From: Syncephalis plumigaleata
Taxonomy: Eukaryota; Zoopagomycota; Zoopagomycetes; Zoopagales; Piptocephalidaceae
DNA: 64,000 nt
Direction: 5' to 3'
NCBI GenBank assembly: GCA_025201365.1
Contig: JAIXMF010000013.1
Coordinates: 674,178 to 738,177 of the forward strand
A model generated the notes under the pieces. The model had not been told where the DNA came from and searched no databases. It saw only the letters and a list, made by a program, of their open reading frames with translations. The translations under genes and the position numbers were made by a program. Shown here in pieces: positions 12,820 to 25,230 of the stretch (the first letter of the stretch is position 1; every line of letters begins with the position of its first letter).

Positions 12820-13865
12820 ATGAAATCATTCTATACTTACTTGTCACTTGTACTTGTGACGACACCGGTTACCCGGATATCGGCTGTACCTGTGGCTGGA
12901 CCCCTTCCCATTACACACTTTGTAGCATTTGGCGACTCGTTAACCGATAACGGTAATGCGTTCGCCCTCTCGAATCAGACATGGCCCAGTACCGAGTTGT
13001 ATTTCAATGGTCGTTTCACCAATGGTCTAACTTGGATTGAATGGCTGCAACGTATGTACAACGCCACACTAACCAATTGGGCGTATGGTGGTGCCACCAC
13101 TGATAGTCAGTTTATACCGGGCACCACAGGGTTGTCACCTTCTCAACCGGCGGAATTGTATTCGGTACCTGGCGTAAAACAACAAATTACCGAGGTAAGC
13201 GTCTATCATTGACAGTGTTTTGTTGAAGATGAATCGTAATTGACACACACGCACATTATTATTATTATTTAGCACTATTTAAAACAACAACAGCAAAACA
13301 ATAATAATGATAATAGTAGTAGTAGTGACATGGAGCACACTCTATTCGTGTTATGGGCAGGCAAGCAGGATTACGTTAATGCGATGCACCGGAATATGAC
13401 GCTTAATCACCGTTGGTCGAGCAAGTCATCACGAATCTGATGGACAGCTTAAAGCTACTCGCGATAATGGCGGGGCACGTCGATTCCTCCTAATTAGCGG
13501 ACCCTCCTTTGCCGACTCACCCGAGGCACGCCTAGTAGTACCGAGTGATACGGCCACACTCATTAATCAGTTGTTGTCGATGCACGACACATTGCTGCGC
13601 AACACCCTTGACCAGTATCTGATTAGAAACACCAAGGTGAAGGCGGCCATACTGACTATCGAGATTTCGAGACGAGTATTCGTAATAATCCGGCCAGTTG
13701 GATCTTACGGATGTGAGTGAAGCGTGTCTTAATGCCACTACCTCCACTCTGTGTCCCAATCCCAATCAGCATTACTATTACGATGATAGTAACATATCAG
13801 GACCGATTCATTATGCATTTGCACGTAGTGTTAATGCATGGCTACAGGAACATCCATTGCTATAG
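12820..13865 (+). pseudogene. Decayed GDSL hydrolase copy with several frameshifts
   Basis: Exon 1 (12820..13194) is intact: signal peptide, FGDSLTDNGNAF, NGRFTNGLTWIEWL and the conserved phase-0 donor after QQITE. Exon 2 begins at 13273 after an ATTTAG acceptor, but homology then jumps frame: near 13411-13416 (before VEQVITNLMDSL), near 13455-13470 (before GGARRFLLI), near 13651-13660 (before DYRDFETSIRNN) and near 13690-13710 (before DVSEACLNATT). The first stop met in frame is at 13438. A Gln/Asn/Ser insertion (CAA/AAT/AGT repeats) follows the acceptor. At the C-terminus the catalytic Asp-x-x-His is replaced by DSNIS, so the His is gone too. Loss of both frame and catalytic residue argues for true decay rather than base-calling error alone. 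Confidence 0.85.
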
Positions 13866-14234
13866 TTGTACGGCAGCGAGTATATTTGTAAATAAATAAT
13901 GAATAATAATATCAATAATCGCAGTCATATTACGTAGGTGGTTGCCATAGATAAACAACCGATAGCAGTGTACTCTAATCGTTGTCACACATTCATTCAT
14001 TCATCTATTCATTCATCTATTTACTAATCAATCGACCAATATCTTATCCGGTTGCCATCATGACCATTAAGGTTGCAGCGCAATGAGTTACTTTGTTGTT
14101 CTAACTCAAGTTTATATAACTACAAACAGTATTGCTAACCAACATCAATTGGGTTTCGCTTGGAAATAGTCAATATTCCTCTTTCTCTTTCTCTTCTTGT
14201 TGTTAACCCTACATTACATTTACTACATTACATT
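13866..14234. other. Intergenic spacer of GDSL cluster
   Basis: Contains AATAAA at about 13891 that could serve the upstream copy and an ATTCATTC/ATCTATTC tetranucleotide tract near 13990-14025. No coding signal. Confidence 0.55.
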
Positions 14235-15237
14235 ATGGTTTCATTTTCCTCGATAACTGCTTCTCTCGTGTTGATGTGTGGACTTGGCTCCATTGCCACC
14301 ACCACACACGCCACATCCAACATTCCCTTTGATCGTATTGTCGCTTTGGCGATAGTATGACCGATACAGGCAATCTGTTCAATCTTTCTCGACAACGCTG
14401 GCCCGATCAAAGTCTCTACTATCGTGGCAGATTCACGAATGGTCCCGTATGGATCGAGTGGCTACAGCAAATGTCAGGTGCCGAGCTTGACAACTTGTCC
14501 TTTGCCGGTGGCACCTCCGATAGCGAGTTCATCCAAGGCACGAGTGGTCGATGGAATGGTGTATTCGCTGCACCCGGCGTCAAGCAACAGATTACTCAGG
14601 CAAGTAGCATTTTAGCAGCTTTTATTTTAATCTTCAGCGATATTTACTTTATTATTAGTATTATCTACCTAAATTGAAGTCATCCAAGTTTTCCTATGTC
14701 GATCCCGATCGTACGCTTTACATTCTCTGGGTGGGCGGTATCGATATCTCGTCGGCGATCGAGCAGCGTAAACCACTTAATGCCACCACGGTCGATCGTA
14801 TCGTAGAGAATACCATCTATAGTATGCAGATGTTGCATGACCAAGCCGGTGCCACCCACTTCCTATTGCCGAATATCCCGTCCTTTGCCTCTACACCCGT
14901 TGCTCACGAGTTCCCTCCCTTCATCACGAAACCCATTGAACGACTACTTCCCTATCACGACCAGAAGATGAAGGCAGCATTGGAGACATTCCTCGCCAAG
15001 AATACGAATGTGCACGTGATGGTAGTCGATTATCGACAGTTCGAGACGAATATTCGCGCTAATGCCAGTAAATACGGTATTACCAATACGGTCGACGGTT
15101 GTATCGACATGGCAAAACGTCTGCCATGCGCCGACGAGAAGCTTTACTTTTACCATGACGGGCATCATCCAACCACGGTGATTCACAAGATGTTTGCTCA
15201 AAGTATACATCAAATGTTGCAAAAGAACTGGCGATAA
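14235..15237 (+). CDS. GDSL hydrolase with one frameshift at the active-site serine block
   Basis: Model join(14235..14599, 14659..15237), about 314 aa if the frame were continuous. Exon 1 starts with a signal peptide, but at 14345-14347 a run of three Ts leaves the FGDS motif one base out of frame: the upstream frame stops at 14358-14360 and homology resumes with GDSMTDTGN in another frame. Exon 1 is 365 nt, one short of a multiple of three, as expected for one lost base. The rest is intact, including NLSFAGGTSDSEF, WVGGIDI and YHDGHHPT (Asp and His present). The intron is GC-AG (donor CAG|GCAAGT at 14600, acceptor ATTAG at 14658) at the position used by the paralogues. It is either a very recent pseudogene or a consensus error. 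Confidence 0.85.
14600..14658 (+). other. GC-AG intron in GDSL gene
   Basis: Splicing CAG|GCAAGT to ATTAG|TATTAT gives YYLPKL directly after QQITQ, matching YYIPNI after QQVEDV in the intact neighbour, whose equivalent intron has a GT donor. The paralogue comparison supports the non-canonical border. Confidence 0.85.
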
Positions 15238-15585
15238 TAAGCGAGAAGTGAAGAAGAAGAAGAAGCAGACAACATTTAATAGATGGACATAAATAAATTG
15301 TCATTACACTTGCTATAATATAGCAGCTAATATTGCATATCAAATTTACTTTATTGTATTGTATTGTATCTCTAGTGTGCAGTAAAAGTAAGAGGAGATG
15401 GAAATCAAACAATCTACAAGTGTGCTATTAGGGTCTTTGTGCTTTGATGCAGCCAACGCCCAATTCCTACATGTGCGTACGAGTGTACGTATACGTGGGT
15501 GGATGAATGCAAACTTGTAAAGGAAATGCTGGCCTACGTAATTGTGCTTCCGTAGTCTTTCTTGCTTTTTTTTAAGTTATAGCAA
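15238..15585. other. Intergenic
   Basis: AATAAA near 15292 may end the GDSL transcript. TTGTATTGTATTGTA repeats lie near 15353-15368. The T-rich tract at about 15565-15573 precedes the next start codon. No gene was seen. Confidence 0.55.
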
Positions 15586-17669
15586 ATGTCACCTCGCTTT
15601 CCTACTCCACCCGAAGTTGTAGTGGCCACGGCTACGTGGAAGCAACGGGTGGTCAATGTAAACAATGAAGTCAAGCTAATTAACGATATTGTTGCATTCC
15701 TAAGAAGTCGTTTGAATCAAGAAGCTTCCGTTGAATCACTACGAGATTACCTGCGGACACTGGAGCTCAACTACTCCGAATACACGTTGAAGGAGCGTAT
15801 GGTGCATCTACCATGGAAGCAATACTTTAGGATACACTACAAACGTATAGAAATGTTTACGGGAGACTATTCGCTACAGGCCATGGTTCAATTAGTTGCT
15901 CGAGAGGTTGTCACGGCGAAACAGCAGGCGGAATGGATAGAACGCTTGGATCCACTTGGTAATACTTGCTCGTTGATACGATTATAGCCACTAGTGTATT
16001 CTCATTAATCATTTGTCATGTTGCTACTTGATATAGCCGACGTTCCAGATGTGAAGCAGTATCCGCCAATACCCTTAACTCGACTTAAGAGTGCCACTCG
16101 CATGTTCAAGTTGGATAAAGAAACCACGAAGATCATTACAGATGATGTTATAAAAAACTGGAAGGTGTGCGCGCTGTTGTGATTCATTTATTAGATGGCA
16201 TTCATTAACTCGACTCGTTGATGAATACTTCTTAGGCATTACGACTTAGTAAGGAGGATGTTAAAGTAAGAGAGCAGATAGCTTCAACTATACAACAAGG
16301 TCTACGTCAATATGAGCGATATGACGATTGTAAAGTCGTTATTTTTGGGTGAGGGCTTGTTTGACAAGTAAGCTAGTCCACTTACTAACCTCGATACTAG
16401 TTCATCGGTCAATGGATTAGCATCAAGCAATGGAGATCTAGACATGAACCTTGAATCCGATGAAATCAACCATGTTCTGACATTTGCTCAAGATCAACTA
16501 CGTCGTGCTTATATTCGTAGTCATATTGATCGTTTGGCCAATTACATACGACGATGTAAGTACAAGTATATCCTAGTTTATTACTGTAAAACATCATGCT
16601 AATAACAACAATAATCTACTACACTTAGTGGGCTACATTCATGTAGAGTCTATTTCACGGGCGCGTGTACCATTAGTCAAGTTTGTCGATCCTAAGTCGT
16701 AAGTTTTCTTTCTTCTTAGTACATCACGCTGTTATAATAATAGCATGTCTAATGATCAATCATCTATTTAGTAATATTGCCTGTGATCTCACAATCACTA
16801 ATAAGATTGCTCGACGTAAAACACTACTGCTAGAAGCCTATACCAAGGCTGACCCACGCGTACGTCCACTATTATTCGCGGTGAAACGCTGGATTAAAGC
16901 GCGTAAAATAGGCGATGCTACAGAACAGGGTGGCTCCACCGTCAACAGTTATACGCATTCCCTAATGGTGATCGCTTTCCTACAATGGGTCAAAGTCGTA
17001 CCCATGCTGCAGTATGTATGCTGTTTCGGTGAAGCTGCTACACGCGACCAAATACGCGCGTATAACCCGACAAATGAAGAGATTGAAGATCAACTTGTTA
17101 CGCAGTTAAATGAACTATCCATCAACGATGATAATGCGAATGACACAACTGCGAATGTACACTTGGCCTACGGCAAGGGTCAAGCATGTAAAACAGACAA
17201 GCTGGAGCATAACTGTCTAGTTTGCGGTAAGGCTCTACCGAGTCATATGGTGGAGGGATTCCAGACCTATTTCTACACGGGTGTCGTGCCACCATCACCT
17301 AATAAGCAGAGTGTCGCCCATTTACTGATTGAATTCTTCCGCTTCTACGCGATTACATTCAAGAATAAGGATCATTGCGTGTCACCGCGCATGGGTGGTC
17401 TAATCCTGAGAAGTGGAAAGTATTGGGGAAGTCGACTGGGTTTTACGGCCAGACGACGTAATGGCGATTTACCGGCATTCTGTGTGGAAGATCCATTCGA
17501 GACGGAGCACAATTGTGCCTTGTCAGCTTATTCCAGCTTCTGGCCCGGATTACGCTGGGAGTATGAACGAGCAATGAGAACACTCTTATTCGATCGGGAT
17601 ACAACTGAACTCTATAGGAAATGGAGGGAATGGCCCGCAGCAGCCTATGGCGCATTAGGTATATGGTAA
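15586..17669 (+). CDS. Cid1-type non-canonical poly(A)/terminal uridylyl transferase
   Basis: Model join(15586..15958, 16037..16164, 16236..16348, 16401..16555, 16629..16698, 16772..17669), 578 aa, all junctions in frame. Members of this DNA polymerase-beta superfamily family add A or U residues to RNA 3' ends. The first 190 residues are helical with no motif I recognise. The nucleotidyltransferase signature follows, FGSSVNGLASSNGDLDMNLE, with the first two catalytic Asps (DLD), and the third Asp in IACDLTITN. The central domain has RPLLFAVKRWIKAR and NSYTHSLMVIAFLQW. The PAP-associated region ends in FCVEDPFETEHNCA. A central insertion of about 100 residues (near 17010-17230) carries CLVCGK. 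Cytoplasmic TUT/Cid1 or nuclear Trf-like roles cannot be separated from sequence alone. Confidence 0.9.
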
Positions 17670-17764
17670 CAATAGTAGTAGTAGCAGCAATAGCAATAGC
17701 AATAGCAGTAATCATCATAGTAAGCGTAATAATAACAATAAAGCTACAATAGGCATATGTTTAT

Positions 17765-20024
17765 TTACTGTTTTGGATGCACTAATTTAAGTATAAACAA
17801 TAGCCAACTCGCTAATAGAGACACTGTTAGTAGTCCAACCGACATCCAACTATACCATTTCACCGGTGGTAATGATATAGCTGGTGTGGTTGTTGGTGTT
17901 GGAAGTAATGGCGCTGTTGTGGGTTCTTCATCATCATTATGCGTATTAGCATCATCTCTGTGTTTCTTTTCTGCTTCCAATATATGTCGATCCAATGGAT
18001 TGGATGGTATATACTGCGGTTCTGTTCGATTACGACGTCCACATTGCAATACGCAGTGCGGATCTGTCCACCAAACACCGAGCGAGAATAGAAAACCAAT
18101 ACCGCCGATAATCGCGCAGAATGCTAGTACTGGCGAGTATTCATCCCGTGTTTGTCCTGGTATATCATGATGCGAGGCATAATCTTGTAGCATACCCGCC
18201 ACAATATCAAGTAGTGACACACCGATGTTAAGTGTCGATTTGTAGACACCTAATCCTGTACCGACCACGGAACTAGCAAGTACCAAGGGTACCGATGAGA
18301 ATATGGCCACCGGACCAATGGTTAATGACACCGAGAATACAATCATGCCAATGATGGGTGATAGATGTGGCCACCACAAGAAGAATAGCATCGAGACGAT
18401 AAATGTAAGTGTGGACATGGTGGCTAAATAATAGACATATGTGCCATTTAGTTATACTATTCATAATCTACTGAGGATGTATAATTACCGGTAAGTGCAC
18501 GATATCCATAATAGTCATGAAGGTAGCCTTGGAATGGAGCAAAGAATATCGGTAATATCTGTGCTATACTAGCAATGTACGCTGATGTCTGATCATTATG
18601 ACCGAATCGTAATTTAACCATCTCTCTATACATATGTATGTATGTTAATAAGGTGGATGATAGCAATCAATACTACTTACGTATTGAAATGGAGGAAGAT
18701 CGTCCAACAACTACCTAGAGTGAATACGACACCAATAATAAACCAAAAGGTAGAGGGGAAGTAGAGTAGATTACGCGGATGGAATGCCTTCTTACGTGCC
18801 AACTCTTGTTTCTCCATGCCTTGTTCTTCGTGTAGATATCGCATGAATAGTACGTAGATTAAATTGACAATCCATGACAATACACAAAGTAATGCGGCAA
18901 ACTAGATAGACATCATTAACAATAGATATACATATGTATAACATAATAATGATTACTTACCCAAATGCCCAACCATAAATCCTGTCCATTGTGCAATGGA
19001 TACAACAGTGGCCATCGATAGATAGGATGCCTAATTCATATTAGTTAATACAATTAATCAAGTATAATCTGTGATAATTGTCATTTACCAAACGAGAAAT
19101 GGCCACTTCTAATCCCATGGCAATAGCGAGACCTTTACCCCGGAACCAATGACTTAATATGGTGCCCTGCACTACTGTAATGGAACCACTACCCAATCCA
19201 TATAGTACATAGCCTATAATCATCAAGGGAATGAAGCTAGGCTGGTAGCAGCAGCAGCTAATGTGTAGCCTAACGCGGTAAGACTAGTAGCCAGTACAGA
19301 TCCCACTTGTGTACCAAATGTATCAACAAATATCCCGGCCAACATAGGTAATATCGTATTAACAATAGCCACCGATGATTGTAATACACCATACTGCGAA
19401 TTAGTAATATGCAATTCCTAATAATAAGCATGTAAGAATGAGTGACTTTCTTTGTGTTAATTAGTTGATTCATGTCAATCCCTGCTTACCTCTTTCACCT
19501 TTCCTTTTAGAGTGCCTAATGTATGAGCAGCAAAATGACTACCAACTAGTAAATATTGATTAGTCAATAGTTAACATTGTATTCATTAAGCATGAATACT
19601 TACATGCAAGTAATAGACTACATGTTAGTGCTATTAGTTTATATTTTAATGGTGCTGTTTCCTCAGGAGTTATTTCCAATTGTGTTGTTGTTGATGACGA
19701 TGATGTTGATGACGCGTGTGTAACAGATTGTGTGCCATAATTAGACTTGGTCAGGTGATGATCATTTTGTGATGGTACAGCTTCAATATTAGAAGTGCTG
19801 GCACGCTTATTGTCAAGGTTTGTGTCGACGAATGAAGGCGTATTAGTAATAAGTGGTGAGATTTCGTCAATAGAACGAATAGTATCTGTTGTACTAATAG
19901 CTGAAGTATCGTTTTGTGACTCAAAAGTATTACTAGAAGGTGGTAGTGTAGCAGTCGTATTACTTGTACTCGTACTAGGTTCATTCGACCTTGACTCTTT
20001 ACTGTTATACTTTCGACGACCCAT
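17765..20024 (-). CDS. MFS transporter (MFSD1/monocarboxylate-like) with two single-base indels
   Basis: Seven exons on the minus strand: 20024..19604, 19545..19490, 19417..19089, 19030..18961, 18901..18681, 18625..18489, 18423..17765, about 630 aa. The first 125 residues are a Ser/Thr/Asn-rich cytosolic tail. Twelve-helix MFS features follow: GIFVDTFGTQVGS between helices 2 and 3, YVLYGLGSGS, WFRGKGLAIAMGLEVAISRL, then helices 7-12 after FGHNDQTSAYIASIAQ. Two breaks are visible. At the CCC run complementary to 19227-19229 the frame stops after SLASFP and homology continues one base out as LMIIGYVLYG. At 18968-18970 an extra base prevents exon 4 (ending in a GIW-like motif) from joining exon 5 in frame. 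Together they restore frame outside that interval. The substrate is unknown. Gene decay or assembly error are both possible. Confidence 0.82.
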
Positions 20025-20279
20025 AGTATAGAATAGTAGAGACTATGGAGTAGTAGTAGTAGTAGAGTAGTAGAGAGAGAGAGAGACTGGTAATGAGACA
20101 AGTAATGAAGATAATGAGAACGTAAAAGGAGAAGGAAGAAGTAGAAACATCAAGTGGTGAATACAAAGCAATTGCATGAAACTACGTAGATCATGTTTTG
20201 TGTAATGATTTGCCCTTTTAATCAGATAAAGAATTTACAATTTATTGGATGATTGTCATTGGCTAATAAATATTTGATA

Positions 20280-23200
20280 TTAATGCGGTTTAGCGAATAG
20301 TGCAGCTGCTAATTCTTGCTGCTCCTTTAACAATTCAGCATCTAACGTCATAGAATGAGAGGATAATGATGACGATTCATCAATACGATCAAGGCCTGAT
20401 GATAGTATGGGTGATTTAGGAGATGTGTTATTAGTATTGTTACTAGTAGTTATTACTATGATTGATCGTGTCAGTGTCATCTATTGGTAGTAGTATGTAG
20501 TAGTAGTAGCTACAGGTGCATATCCATGTTTTGTCCAAAGATGTGTTCTAGTAACTGATTGCTGTCTAGAATGATGTCGTGGTCGATATGGTGATAGTCT
20601 ATTTGATACATCATGTATACAAGAGTGTTAGTATACAAGTGTTGAGTGATGAAATGATCAACTTACGTTGCACTCTGCCACATTTGCTCGTCTGCGGTTG
20701 CCGCCATTGTATCCAACTTACTGGCTGTGTCAGCCCAATACGATTGTAGCGAATTCTGTGCACGATGTGTTCTCCAAGAGGCTCGTTTGCTTGCATTGTC
20801 AAATGGCCATTGTGGTGGCTGATATGCCTCTGTACGAATACTCGAGACAGTGGTATCACATACTATTGTCATTGTCATTGTTGTTGTTGTAAGTAAATAT
20901 GTAATCATTCATGTCTTAGTACTTACTATCTTGTTGCGACTTGATAACAAGCGCGGGATCAAATTCTAATGCACCTTGTGCACGTGCTTGTTTAGCTTGT
21001 GCATGAATTGGACCAAGCAGCGTATCAATCTGAATGGAATACTTCTTAGTTAGATGTACTATTAGTAGATGATAAACATAATTTACCTCCAGATAATCGA
21101 AAAAGACATTCTCCGGGAATACACAGGGTAGATTATGTGGTGTATCCATTGCACGCGATAGTTGCTTAGCCATCTACGTATTGTTAATAATGGAAGCACT
21201 AGAGTGACTATCACTCATCTTACATTTTGCACTTCAATGGATTTAGACACCTTGCTTGCATCTAGAATACGTTGTATCGAGGGTAATCGTTCATATTCCG
21301 GTATTCTACTTTGAATCTTTCCTATTGCCATTAGCAGTTGACATTGTAGGAATGCGTCTATGAAGTAATAAAGCATGTTAACTAATGATCCTACTTGATA
21401 ATGACCATCTATCTACTTACCATTGCCTTTATCAAATATACGAACAAGATTGTTTACTATTCTTGTGTACTTGTATGAATCATCAATCATATAGTACTCG
21501 CCAATTACCCATACAGCTAATTGTACAAGTGGTTCATTACTACTATTACTGCTATTCTCTTCAGCAAGTAAATCATTCAATGTTACTGCTAATGCATTAG
21601 CACTAGTGTTCTTTAGTGTTTCACCGGTGGTGTAGCTATCAAGTGATATATCTAATTGGTCTTGTAAGTAACTCTAGTAGATGAGTGATCATAATGCGAT
21701 TAGTCTATAGTTACCTTGTCCAATAAATCGCATAATACGCTCCATGGTGTTATCTGATAACTTTTCATTATGTCGATTAAGACATTTACAAACACGTATG
21801 ATTGTTGTAATGAACCATGTTGCATCAGGCGATAATCTATGTGTATTACAATGCATTAGTTGAAATAATAGATTGCACTAGTCTACCTACCGTAATGCCA
21901 ATTCTACAATACGTTCTGCGAGTTTCTCTCGCCACCATGCATCACGCATTGATGTGCAGCTTTGAATTGATTCAAGCATTTGTCGACTACTACCGCTACA
22001 TTATGCGAAGTAGTAATCTCATAGAGTAGATTTAATGTCTATACACACATAGTATATATAAATGCATTAGCACTAATAATAAATATTTGTCATTGATTTA
22101 GCTTACTAATCGACGTAGATTAACATCGGGTGCATCTAGACATCCCACTAGCACTTGCTGATGATCCTCGGCTTGTCCCGGTTCCACGCGAACTATTTCC
22201 GCAAGAATGCATAATCCTAGACAGCGTAGATTGCATTTCTCGATCGAAGTAAACGAGTTGGTACGTCAAATGGTCGTGCCGCACTATTCATGTATAGTGT
22301 GGCGGGTAGAGCAAGTCGCGTTAATGTACGTATACACTCGTAAACGATGCCTAATCATGAATAAATTAGTTGCTGTGCATGCCGAGCTATTCCTATTCCT
22401 TATCTACCTAGGGCTGCGTCTATTCCCGCTTGAGCTCGTTCTAGCGCAAACAATATATCCGGTAGCACTTGTTCGCTTAGTCTAGTATCGTGTCACAATA
22501 GGTTACCTTCGATAGTATCATGTCATTACACTGATGACTTACGTTGCATCGTCATAGACTAGATCGGCGATAAGCCGTAGTAGACGCATTTGAAACCATG
22601 GCGCAGGAACATTATGATAATTGTATTCGTCGGATAAACGCTCACAAGCAATTATTCGTAGAATACTCGATAATCGTGGTGCCAATGGTTTATAGCTATT
22701 TCGATGATTCTACACACACACACACACACGTCTAGTGTTAACTAGTTAATTCGATGTAAAGCACGATACTTACATAAGTGAATTTAGATACAATACTAAC
22801 GGCAGCACATACCACACTAGCGTGTGGATCGTCCAATAGGGCCGAGATCTTTTCACGATGCGGAACGAGTAACTCGGGTGAGTATCGCTCCACACACTCC
22901 AGAACAACTATAACCCGTCGACGTACAGCCTCACTATTGTTACGTATGTGTATTCGAGGTGAGTAAATGGAATAATGCGTATATTATGCATAGTCATCAC
23001 CTTGGATGAACCAGTAGTTTCAATACACTTGGCGTCATTGCCGTAGCAATATCAGAATTCATTAGATGGGCCAGTGCAGTTAGTGCAAATATCACGTAAT
23101 TGTCATCTCTACTTCGTAGATCCTATTATATCGCATTTAGTACAATCAGCTTATTAGACCGACATTAGTGTCGTTTACTATCTACCTTTAGCATGGCATT

Positions 23201-23737
23201 CACTAGCATTAGGGCGAATTCATTGCCATCAGCCAGTAACAGAGTTGCAAGCGTGTAACCGACACGTTTATCCGGAACAGTTTCCGCTCGTTGTACTAGG
23301 GCTGCAACATGCGGTGCAAACGTATCGATAGAATAGCCAAGCAGTTGACAGTAGGCCACACGTAATAGCCCATCCCGTAGACATATCTGCCAAATAGTAG
23401 GGTTTACGTTAAAGAACGGCTTAATAGGTTTGTAAATAGCTAGTACACTTACAACGCTGTCATCACGGTTTAGTTCTTTCTGTACATGCTGTAGTTCTGC
23501 TTGTATTATACTACGCTCAATCTATTGAACGCCAACCTTGCTTAATAAACGTATACGTCTCATCTTACTCGTGCTACTTACTCGACGGGATTCACACTGC
23601 GTGATTCGTCTTAGAAATTGCGTTAAACGCAAGCTACCTCCATCGGCCACACGCATAGAGGATATGCCAGTGGCACGCGCCGTGCTATTAAGCACTTTAC
23701 TCGGAAGAAAGAACGACGAAAACGATCCAACACTCAT
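20280..23737 (-). CDS. AP4E1: Large adaptin subunit, AP-4 epsilon-like, with frame disruptions
   Basis: Exons on the minus strand: 23737..23582, 23521..23453, 23386..23186, 23122..23001, 22933..22774, 22709..22543, 22481..22408, 22350..22107, 22038..21891, 21836..21715, 21673..21421, 21357..21224, 21173..21087, 21029..20927, 20862..20667, 20598..20514 and probably 20480..20280. Adaptins form the trunk of clathrin/AP coats; AP-4 sorts cargo at the trans-Golgi. Seen: YCQLLGYSIDTFAPHVAAL, PDKRVGYTLATLLL, DNYVIFALTALAHL, and YNYHNVPAPWFQMRLLRL, which fits epsilon better than gamma or alpha. QQELAAALFAK ends the solenoid. No ear domain is visible. One-base breaks lie near 22264-22275, 21979-21981 (AAA run) and 21664-21672. 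The last junction would be a 33-nt intron; otherwise a stop at 20481 ends the protein. Start and most borders are firm. Confidence 0.78.
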
Positions 23738-24070
23738 GGCAGTATTAGTCGTGCATAAGGAAAAGTGTTGTGTCCACCTGCAATAATGCAAGTTGGGGAC
23801 TGGCTTATCGATTACGTTCATTCGTTTGCAACTGTAAGTCGAATTAATCCAATTGCGATTAGGGTGATTCGTATTATGATATAGTGCATGATTATGGCCG
23901 ACAGAAGTATCTACGTTTTCATACTTTCAAATTGAACTGAATCGTCAAGAACGTAGCTTTATTTCAATAGAACATCTGTCATATTGTATGCATATTCCAA
24001 TCATGGAAGCATGGGTCATCGATAAGACTCGTATAAAGCTTGACATCGAGTAAATATCTTTCCAGAACTG
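23738..24070. other. Intergenic between adaptin and kinase-like gene
   Basis: No gene seen. From about 23930 it resembles the sequence 3' of the second kinase-like copy (shared ACTTTCAAATTGAA and CGTAGCTTTATT), so it is part of the tandem duplication described separately. Confidence 0.6.
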
Positions 24071-25230
24071 TTACGATGATCGTGGCTGTTGTCCTTGCAT
24101 ATTCCTCAATGCAGCCGCAAAGCTACTACAGTCGTCAGCATTTACCGATATAGTAGTTGCTTGAAGCAGTGAAATATAGGCATTTGTGGCATCTTCCAAC
24201 GTTGTTCTGGTTGGAACTGGAGCATCTGCAAACTTGACTTTTCGTTGTATAGTCTGCGCTATTTTCATACGTTTCTCAGGAGTAATATCTAGTGGATCTT
24301 TCACGATGCGTAGATTAACGCTTTTTGTAATATAATCGACAAGCGCCTTATGGAAACCAACGCACATGTATGAACTTGATGATCCAGAACCAATCTTTAC
24401 AGAGGGGGTATTGATAGACAACAGTTGTGGAGGTGGTTGCGGCCTTCTTATTACATCAAAGTTAAAGATTGTTGCTTCAATTGACCAGTAGCTGTTGCTC
24501 GATCATAACCTCTACATGTACACGTTAGATAGATGTGATATAACTTGGTAATACTTACTGCGTAAATCTGTATCTACATGCCTAATACCGGCATTAAAAA
24601 GATAGATGAAGCCTATGAAGCAGTTAATACGTGCTCTGAATAGCATAGATTAACAGCTTGCCTTTGAGTATTTGTGGCATGATTTGACTGAGAATGACAA
24701 GACGATCTGCATAGTTTTTATGCTCCATGAATTGCTCCAAGTGCATTCCACCAATATTACGGTAGACAAAACAGTATCCTGCAGGTCGAGATGGTCCTGC
24801 AGTAACTTCTACTGGTTTCAATGGATTCTTCACGTAATTACGATATTCTTCGTTGGCTCCTTTAAGCGTAGTTCGTGCGCTCACAAGTGCCTTTTATACA
24901 AAAGTAAGTAATAAAGAAAGAAACAGTACTTACCATGCTTACCTCAAATCCTAATTTGTAGTTATCCTTAGTCGTGCATGCCATATATGCAGGTTTTCCA
25001 TCATATGTAAGCGTTGCAAAACTAGTGGCACTGCCTACTTTACCAAACCATTGCAAATCTGATAGGCCTTCCTCAGCAGCTTTTTCCTTTGTGAAGAAGC
25101 TACGAGCATACAGACTTTGGCCCTGGATTCTAATATCAGGACCTCCAGCTGCTTGTGTTTGAGTGGCACATGATATCAGTACCAATACTGCAGTTATCGT
25201 CAATGTCGTCTGATGAAGTAGTGAACGCAT
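24071..25230 (-). CDS. Secreted kinase-like protein, copy 1, frame-disrupted
   Basis: Exons on the minus strand: 25230..24943, 24890..24662, 24612..24559, 24511..24071. A signal peptide spans residues 1-24. The domain order resembles a protein kinase: a beta-strand N-lobe (TLTYDGKPAYMACTT), a helix (TTLKGANEEY), a hinge-like FVYRNIGG, then QILKGFIYLFNAGIRHVD, recalling the helix E and catalytic-loop segment (LKGL.YLHNAGI.H.D) of kinases. The usual VAIK lysine and HRD/DFG residues are not evident, so I read it as a pseudokinase-like fold; this is inference. Compared with copy 2, exon 4 is two bases shorter between 24473 and 24505, so the frame runs into a stop soon after VMIEQQ, while homology continues downstream to GQQPRSS. 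Intron 2 is GC-AG. Confidence 0.72.
24613..24661 (-). other. GC-AG intron in kinase-like copy 1
   Basis: Donor AAAG|GCAAGC (minus strand, 24661-24660) and acceptor TTCATAG|GC. The same intron in copy 2 has donor AAAG|GTGAGC and the same flanking protein, GFIYLFNAGIR, so the border is validated by the paralogue. Confidence 0.88.

Noticed and set aside
13438-13440. In-frame TGA in the 12.8 kb GDSL copy as a possible selenocysteine codon, given SepSecS in the window
   Set aside because: Homology shifts frame before the TGA and again afterwards, and the paralogues have no Cys at this position, so frameshifts explain the stop.
19223-19225. TGA in the MFS gene as a recoded codon
   Set aside because: The conserved protein continues one base out of frame, not in the same frame past the TGA. 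Readthrough would give unrelated sequence.
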